From positions 1 through 9,926 of the forward strand of contig JAHIMW010000249.1 of NCBI GenBank assembly GCA_018896355.1: 9,926 nucleotides of DNA, given 5' to 3'. The DNA comes from Pseudomonadota bacterium (GTDB taxonomy: Bacteria; Desulfobacterota; Syntrophia; Syntrophales; UBA5619). Shown in pieces: positions 6,671 through 9,926 of the stretch. Position numbers and translations under genes: made by a program. Every line of letters starts with the position of its first letter. Positions within the stretch are counted from its first letter, which is position 1. The notes under the pieces are model-generated. The model did not search any database. It saw only the letters and a program-made list of their open reading frames with translations, and was not told the origin of the DNA.

Positions 6671-7015
6671 ATGCCTCTCCCGGTATTCACAAAAAGACTG
6701 GTTGAAACCAAGCTCACCGAATATTGTGAGCGCAGAATCCCCATAGATATCCGCGATCAGGTTAATCTTACCTTTAAGATTATTCGGGATAAAGTCACCC
6801 TCATTGAAACGAGACCATATTTTAAAGACCCTTCCATCTGGACAGAGAATCCTGTGGCCCAATTCCGCTTTGATAATGAAACCAATAAATGGACGCTGTA
6901 CTGCATGGATAGAAACTCACGATGGCATCTTTATGACCTGATAAAACCAAGCATGGATTTTGATGATATGCTGAAGGCCCTTGACGATGACAGGACAGGC
7001 ATATTCTGGGGGTAA
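6671..7015 (+). CDS. DUF3024 family protein
   Basis: The 114-residue product matches DUF3024, short cytosolic proteins of unknown function. Recognisable blocks in order are FTKRLVETKLTEYCERRIP (6-24), RDQVNLTFKI (28-37), VTLIETRPYFKDPSIWTE (42-59), PVAQFRFD (61-68), WTLYCMDRNSRWHLY (74-88) and the terminal TGIFWG (109-114). The pattern of strands with conserved W, R and Y suggests a compact beta-rich domain. Length is normal for the family and the frame is intact. Translation starts at ATG 6671 behind AAAGGAG (6658-6664). It lies 21 bases after the zinc-knuckle gene and 42 bases before the IHF-alpha gene, all in one direction, so a shared transcript is likely. Base composition is intermediate between the AT-rich gene before it and the chromosome. 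Confidence 0.85.
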   Translation: MPLPVFTKRLVETKLTEYCERRIPIDIRDQVNLTFKIIRDKVTLIETRPYFKDPSIWTENPVAQFRFDNETNKWTLYCMDRNSRWHLYDLIKPSMDFDDMLKALDDDRTGIFWG

Positions 7016-7057
7016 GGCAACGATATTTTGATTCATCACAACATTAAGGAGGAATTT

Positions 7058-7339
7058 ATGGCGCTGACAAAGAATGAGATGGTCCAACAGGTTCAGGACA
7101 AAACCGGCCTTACCAGGAAAGAATCCATGGCCGGCATTGATGGGCTCTTTAAAATCATCAAAGACGAATTGTCCCACGGGAAGCCCGTTAAGATCTCCGG
7201 ATTCGGCAAGTGGACGGTGCTGAAGAAGAAAGCCAGAAAAGGCAGGAATCCGCAGACCGGAAAGGAGATGACGATTTCTGCGAGAAAGGTGGTTACATTT
7301 AAGCCATCAAATGTGTTGAGGAATGCTGTAAACGATTAG
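7058..7339 (+). CDS. ihfA: Integration host factor alpha-type DNA-bending protein (HU/IHF family)
   Basis: This 93-residue protein has the complete HU/IHF fold. The N-terminal helices (MALTKNEMVQQVQDKTGL onward, 1-40) dimerise, GKPVKISGFGKW (41-52) is the family signature, and the DNA-binding beta arm carries KGRNPQTGKEM (61-71), whose Pro65 is the residue that intercalates and kinks DNA. GRNPQTG and the MALTK start favour the IHF-alpha subfamily over HU. The ATG at 7058 is chosen over an upstream ATT (7028) because AAGGAGG (7046-7052) sits five bases before it and the resulting N-terminus is canonical. It usually works as a heterodimer with IHF-beta. The common partners of ihfA (pheT and a MerR-like gene) are absent here, so this may be an extra copy carried by an accessory region. 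The family is certain, the subtype likely. Confidence 0.92.
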   Translation: MALTKNEMVQQVQDKTGLTRKESMAGIDGLFKIIKDELSHGKPVKISGFGKWTVLKKKARKGRNPQTGKEMTISARKVVTFKPSNVLRNAVND

Positions 7340-7391
7340 CCGGATTTGTAAAGCGTAAATGTGTAAAGTGGTTAGATCACTGGCAGATAAT

Positions 7392-8105
7392 ATGAATATC
7401 ACCCGAATTAAATTTGTCCTTAGTTTAACCATCATTACGAGTTTGTTACTGTCCCCCTTGATTGTGGGAGCTGATGAAACCTTATTCGCTCAAAAAAGAA
7501 AGCAGATGGTGGAGAACCAGATAAAGAATAGGGGAATTAAGGATCTACGCGTATTAGATGCAATGCTTAATGTGAAAAGGCATTTATTTGTTCCTTCTGA
7601 TATCAGACATTTGGCTTATGAAGACCGTCCCCTGCCTATTGGTGGGGGGCAGACTATCTCACAGCCTTATATTGTGGCCTTAATGACAGAGCTGTTGGAA
7701 CTAAAGGGCACAGAAAGGGTTTTGGAAATAGGTACCGGTTCGGGATACCAAGCTGCGATTTTAGCGGAATTGGTCAAAGAGATTTACACCATAGAGTTAT
7801 TAGAGCCGCTGGCCCGGCAGTCGGAAAAACTGTTGAAAGAGCTGAATTATAAAAACATTAAGGTAAAATTTGGCGATGGTTTTTTGGGCTGGCCGGAATT
7901 TTCTCCCTTTGATGGAATTATAGTCACCTGTGCTCCGGAAAAGATCCCTCCGCCTTTATTGGAGCAATTGGCGGCAGGTGGCAGACTGGTTATCCCCGTG
8001 GGAATATATTGGCAGGATTTGAAATTAGTGCGAAAGATAAATGGCAGGATAAAAGAAGCGGATATAGTCCCCGTGAGGTTTGTTCCCATGCTGAGAAAGA
8101 AGTAA
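7392..8105 (+). CDS. pcm: Protein-L-isoaspartate O-methyltransferase with signal peptide
   Basis: Pcm uses S-adenosylmethionine to methylate isoaspartyl residues in damaged proteins and start their repair. Numbered from ATG 7392 (237 residues), the family marks are KRHLFVP (62-68), the PCMT hallmark GGGQTISQP (84-92), SAM motif I LEIGTGSGYQ (111-120), the acidic post-I strand YTIELLEPL (132-140), and near the end GGRLVIPVG. The core matches the usual ~210-residue enzyme. Residues 1-27 form a Sec-type signal peptide (Lys/Arg, a hydrophobic run, VGA-D cleavage near 27), pointing to the periplasm. An upstream in-frame ATG (7359) would add 11 residues and blur the signal peptide; neither start has a strong ribosome site. 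It follows the IHF-alpha gene by 52 bases and runs towards the broken restriction gene on the other strand. It appears intact. Confidence 0.9.
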   Translation: MNITRIKFVLSLTIITSLLLSPLIVGADETLFAQKRKQMVENQIKNRGIKDLRVLDAMLNVKRHLFVPSDIRHLAYEDRPLPIGGGQTISQPYIVALMTELLELKGTERVLEIGTGSGYQAAILAELVKEIYTIELLEPLARQSEKLLKELNYKNIKVKFGDGFLGWPEFSPFDGIIVTCAPEKIPPPLLEQLAAGGRLVIPVGIYWQDLKLVRKINGRIKEADIVPVRFVPMLRKK

Positions 8106-8125
8106 ACTGTCGGAGAAAACGAATA

Positions 8126-8419
8126 ATCCAGCGCCTCGCGCTGGGCGAAGTAGTATTCAAACTCCGCCATGGTCCCGTCGGCCTTCGTCAGCAGGTGCGG
8201 CGTGCTGAACCACCAGTTGAGCAGACTCCGGCTGGTGTCCGCCGCGCCCACGTACCCCCCGTCCCGGAACTCCTTCACCTTGCGGCGCAGCGCCTGCACC
8301 AGCGGCGGCATGAGCTTGTCCATGCTGCTTTCCCGCAACGCCTCATCGGCGGGAAACCAGCGGATGCCCGGATCGAGAATCGCGTGCGGGGATTGCGGAA
8401 AGTCTTTATGCAGGGCCAT
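8126..8419 (-). pseudogene. N-terminal fragment of a type III-like restriction helicase (DEAD/DEAH, res subunit)
   Basis: ATG 8419 lies behind a good ribosome site (GGGAAGGA on the minus strand) and opens a frame with DFPQSPHAILDPGIRWFPAD at residues 6-25, then RRKVKEFRDGGY and TSRSLLNWWFSTPHLL. I recognise this as the N-terminus of large (~900 residue) DEAD/DEAH restriction enzymes of the type III-like/BPTD_3080 group, which cleave unmethylated DNA with an ATP-driven translocase. Similarity ends at AEFEYYFAQREAL, near base 8126. The frame then runs on as the antisense of pcm without homology. All helicase and nuclease motifs are gone, so it is dead. The break lies 20 bases from the pcm stop codon. 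A perfect 7-bp inverted repeat (8128-8144) sits at the edge, though it is also simply coding sequence. The family call rests on recall of the N-terminal motif. Confidence 0.75.
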
Positions 8420-8500
8420 TATTTGTCCTTCCCTTCAAGCCTCGTTTCTAAACTGGTCGAATCCGACCAGCTTGAAGTCGGTCTTATTCAATTGCTCCCA

Positions 8501-8572
8501 TTCTCCAACGCCCCAACCGCTTTACTTCAGCTTCGGGTCGATCAGTTCCGCTCTGGTTTCCGCTTCGTTCAT
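8501..8572 (-). pseudogene. hsdR: N-terminal stub of a type I restriction HsdR subunit
   Basis: ATG 8572 overlaps the fic stop codon by ATGA (8569-8572) and encodes NEAETRAELIDPKLK. A TAA at 8522-8524 interrupts it, after which the same frame continues SGWGVGE. N-E-A-E-T-R-A-x-L-I-D-P-x-L-K-x-x-G-W is the highly characteristic beginning of EcoEI-like HsdR helicases, where no stop is expected between LK and GWGV. Only about 23 codons remain of ~800-1000. The rest of the frame down to about 8434 ends FKLVGFDQFRNEA and does not look like HsdR. It may be the tail of another lost gene that preceded the adjoining restriction helicase. The ATGA overlap shows that fic was once translationally coupled to hsdR. 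Confidence 0.7.
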
Positions 8573-9450
8573 GGGTCGTAAACTCCAATTTTCCAGACAC
8601 CTTTTTCACGGAAAGCCGGAATCGTCTGTCGGCGGGCGGCGTTAAGCAGGGTGTTGATCGATTTCCGGCCCTTTTTTGCGCAATCGGTAAGAGTGGTTAT
8701 CTGCTCGCTGCGTAGATAGGTAATTCTTTTGTGCAGCGATTCCGTCAGAGCGAGGGTGACAATCTTCTCCATTGTTTTGGCATTTTTTGCTTTGCTATAT
8801 TCATTAAACGAGGCGTAATAAACCCGCTTCTCTTTATCCCGAATGATGATGCCGGGGAAACCCAGGCGCCTGAGCTGGAAATTGATAATTACGCGACCCA
8901 TTCTGCCGTTGCCGTCGCAAAACGGATGGATCGTTTCGAAATCAAGATGGAATTTGGCGATCTTGTCGGTAAAGTAATTAATGTGGTCGGCGGCATATTC
9001 CCTCAGAATTGTCTCCATCATGGGTACGACCCGTTCCGGCGCCGGCGCGATATGGGTTCCCACACGGACGTATTCGCCCGTGGTGCGGAAACGCCCCGCA
9101 ATCGCATCGTTGATATTGCCGATCAGCATTTTGTGCAGAAGCAGAATCATCTCCGAGGAAAGCTCCGCTGTCTGCGCTTTGCTTCGGGAATATTCCATCA
9201 CCCGGGCGAGGTTTTTTGCTTCAAAAACTTCCCGCACCGATACCCGACGGGAAACTTCCATCTCCAGCAGAATGCGCTCCGTCTCCTTCAGCGTCAGCGT
9301 CGAATTCTCGATGGCGTTGGAATTGAAAACGCTTTCCGAAAGCTCGGCTTCATCAATAATTGCCAGTAAAGATTCTTTGCCCTGGGCAAGCCGGTCGTAT
9401 TCGGCCTTCAGGTTTTTAAGAGCGGTTTTTATCGGATTTGTTGTTGCCAT
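8569..9450 (-). CDS. fic: Fic family protein (probable AMP-transferase) with N-terminal inhibitory motif
   Basis: Fic proteins transfer AMP (or another nucleotide part) from ATP to hydroxyls on target proteins. The 293-residue frame has the full active-site motif HPFCDGNGRMGR (175-186): His175 is the catalytic base, Asp179 binds Mg, and the loop holds phosphates. FRTTGEYVRVGTHIAPAPERV (121-141) is the target-docking flap region. The N-terminal S-N-A-I-E-N (44-49) fits the inhibitory helix of class II Fic proteins, whose Glu (Glu48) blocks ATP binding, so the enzyme should be self-inhibited. Residues ~243-293 form a C-terminal domain that may bind nucleic acid (inference). There is no ribosome site before ATG 9450, but a promoter is placed to start transcription at the ATG itself. 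It is coupled by ATGA to an hsdR stub, matching fic genes often carried inside type I restriction operons. It appears intact. Confidence 0.92.
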   Translation of the reverse strand: MATTNPIKTALKNLKAEYDRLAQGKESLLAIIDEAELSESVFNSNAIENSTLTLKETERILLEMEVSRRVSVREVFEAKNLARVMEYSRSKAQTAELSSEMILLLHKMLIGNINDAIAGRFRTTGEYVRVGTHIAPAPERVVPMMETILREYAADHINYFTDKIAKFHLDFETIHPFCDGNGRMGRVIINFQLRRLGFPGIIIRDKEKRVYYASFNEYSKAKNAKTMEKIVTLALTESLHKRITYLRSEQITTLTDCAKKGRKSINTLLNAARRQTIPAFREKGVWKIGVYDP

Positions 9451-9456
9451 GGATAA

Positions 9457-9485
9457 ACCATACCTGCTTAACGGGTATTTGTCAA
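9457..9485 (-). promoter_or_regulatory. Near-consensus promoter of fic, predicting a leaderless transcript
   Basis: On the minus strand TTGACA (9485-9480, six of six) is followed after exactly 17 bases by TATGGT (9462-9457, four of six). Six bases then separate the -10 box from the fic ATG. The expected start of transcription is therefore the A of the ATG (9450), giving an mRNA without a leader. The absence of any ribosome site before this ATG is consistent. An experimental start site is lacking. Confidence 0.6.
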
Positions 9486-9526
9486 AGCATCGTTAATTTA
9501 CAACGAAACAGGCATCTATTAACGTT

Positions 9527-9561
9527 TTCTGTTTCTCTCACAGCCCGTGAGAGAAACAGAA
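9527..9561. repeat. Perfect 15-bp hairpin upstream of fic
   Basis: TTCTGTTTCTCTCAC (9527-9541) and GTGAGAGAAACAGAA (9547-9561) are perfect inverted copies around the loop AGCCC. Neither side has a T-run, so it is not a normal intrinsic terminator. It touches the mobile palindromic repeat that starts at 9560. It may be an operator, an RNA stability hairpin, or part of the same element or its insertion target. Confidence 0.75.
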
Positions 9562-9648
9562 TGTAGGGTGTGTTAGGCGAATGCCGTAACGCACCATAAA
9601 GGCATATGATATCAAGGTGGATTACGCTCCGCTAATCAACCCTACATT
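9560..9648. mobile_element. 89-bp TGTAGGGT-type palindromic repeat (MITE/REPIN-like)
   Basis: The element has 10-bp perfect terminal inverted repeats, AATGTAGGGT (9560-9569) and ACCCTACATT (9639-9648). Each half folds into its own imperfect hairpin. The left one has arms around GGTGTGTTAGGC and GCCGTAACGCACC, the right one around GGTGGATTACG and GCTAATCAACC. This two-hairpin design with TGTAGGGTG...GTTA...GTAACGCACC and GGTGGATTACGC...CTAATC motifs matches a very widespread intergenic repeat in bacteria, non-autonomous and presumably moved by a transposase in trans. It has no coding capacity. It interrupts the end of a small minus-strand ORF. Confidence 0.8.
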
Positions 9649-9753
9649 TTCATCCTTCACTGTGTCCGACCCGGGTATGGGGGGTACTCGTTTTTCTTTT
9701 TTTGCGGGCGTTTCAGTCTTGCCGAGTTGCTTGCGCTGTTTTGTCTCGATCAT
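9622..9753 (-). CDS. Possible 43-residue ORF coupled to the restriction gene, 3' end made by the repeat
   Basis: ATG 9753 overlaps the stop of the upstream restriction gene by ATGA (9750-9753), suggesting translational coupling. The 43-residue product begins MIETKQRKQLGKTE, is Lys-rich (several KK/KR pairs up to KKEKR at 18-22) and continues VPPIPGSDTVKDE. The last eight codons and the TAA (9622-9624) lie inside the TGTAGGGT repeat. The original gene was therefore probably longer and was cut by the repeat's insertion. I recognise no family. It could also be just non-coding sequence after the restriction gene, so confidence is low. Confidence 0.35.
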   Translation of the reverse strand: MIETKQRKQLGKTETPAKKEKRVPPIPGSDTVKDENVGLISGA

Positions 9754-9926
9754 TTTGGTGACATGTTTCCTTTGTATTCCTTGAAGGCCTCCAGCAATTG
9801 CCGGAATGAAGTCGGCTTGTATTTTTCAAAACTTTCTTCGTCCACGTAAACGAAGTCGTACTCCACGTCTGTCTGCACCCGGTTGATGTCTTCGTACCAT
9901 TGCCGCAGCCGCGCCATTTCCAGCGG
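9750..9926 (-). CDS. C-terminal end of a restriction endonuclease/helicase (type III-like), gene continues off the right edge
   Basis: On the minus strand the frame is open from the last base to TGA at 9750-9752, giving 58 residues: MARLRQWYEDINRVQ (4-18), then EYDFVYVDEESFEKYKPTSF (22-41) and RQLLEAFKEY. I associate the DFVYVDEE-x-F-x-KYKPTSF ending with the C-terminus of large DEAD/DEAH restriction enzymes. These are probably the same group whose N-terminal fragment lies at 8126-8419, but that link is from memory. The two pieces cannot be one gene split by a simple insertion. Both are on the minus strand, yet the C-terminal piece comes first in reading direction. Either there were two copies or the locus was rearranged. 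The next small ORF overlaps its stop by ATGA. Whether the rest of the gene is intact is not visible. Confidence 0.6.
   Translation of the reverse strand, partial: PLEMARLRQWYEDINRVQTDVEYDFVYVDEESFEKYKPTSFRQLLEAFKEYKGNMSPK

Noticed and set aside
7359..7391. Earlier ATG start for pcm adding 11 residues
   Set aside because: The ATG at 7392 gives a clean signal peptide; the earlier one adds a polar stretch before it and has no better ribosome site. It remains possible.
8128..8144. CCAGCGC/GCGCTGG inverted repeat as a terminator for pcm
   Set aside because: The stem is only 7 bp with a 3-base loop, there is no T-run, and the bases are explained as codons of the restriction gene fragment.
8009..8645. 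Two long plus-strand frames opposite the restriction fragment and hsdR stub
   Set aside because: Antisense shadows; the minus strand carries recognisable protein motifs in the same bases.
8731..9496. Two plus-strand frames of 171-212 codons opposite fic
   Set aside because: The minus-strand fic has a complete HPFxxGNGR motif and normal length; the plus frames show no domain.
1..9926. CRISPR array, tRNA or rRNA genes
   Set aside because: No evenly spaced direct repeats, no cloverleaf-like segments with a T-arm consensus and no rRNA sequence were seen by eye on either strand.

Overview
The window looks like a chromosomal segment of a Deltaproteobacterium-like organism (Desulfobacterota, perhaps Syntrophales-like). 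This rests on the character of the TypA, YkvA-type, DUF3024 and IHF-alpha proteins and is inference; no rRNA or other taxonomic marker is present. Base composition is visibly patchy. typA and the YkvA-type gene are GC-rich, the middle is intermediate, a block from about 5735 to 6650 is strongly AT-rich, and the restriction-modification remnants at the right are GC-rich again. That mosaic, with many broken genes, marks an accessory, turnover-prone region next to a core gene.

Left part (1-3794). The 3' half of typA (bipA) enters from the left edge. A small Ig-like lipoprotein gene follows. It converges on a YkvA/DUF1232 membrane protein gene across a perfect 14-bp inverted repeat. Upstream of the YkvA-type gene, the apparently empty stretch holds the decayed C-terminal end of a DUF4143-type ATPase gene with two in-frame stops. 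A lipoprotein serine hydrolase of the class C beta-lactamase/S12 fold comes next, with all three active-site motifs.

Middle (3884-8105). A five-helix membrane protein and a LysE-family exporter are 13 bases apart and probably co-transcribed. Next comes a dead aminotransferase that has lost its N-terminus, its PLP lysine (now Asn) and an in-frame central block. It overlaps the first residues of a HAD phosphatase gene that is cut off at an AT-rich island. The island carries its own extended -10 promoter with a palindrome at the expected start site, followed by an unrecognised 227-residue protein with a four-cysteine knuckle. A DUF3024 gene and an IHF-alpha gene follow in the same direction, then a protein-L-isoaspartate methyltransferase with a signal peptide.

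Right part (8106-9926). This is a restriction-modification graveyard, all on the minus strand. Reading in the direction of transcription there is: the C-terminus of a type III-like restriction helicase entering from the right edge; a 43-residue ORF overlapping it by ATGA; an 89-bp TGTAGGGT-type palindromic mobile repeat (MITE/REPIN-like) that supplies that ORF's stop codon; a perfect 15-bp hairpin; an apparently intact fic gene with a near-consensus promoter predicting a leaderless mRNA; an HsdR N-terminal stub overlapping fic by ATGA and stopped at codon 17; and the first ~98 codons of a restriction helicase gene, broken just beside the pcm stop codon. Fic is the only apparently intact gene of more than 100 codons here.

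I see no complete, clearly new system. The best candidates for novelty are the zinc-knuckle protein with its promoter/palindrome, and the leaderless fic left behind in a collapsed restriction locus.
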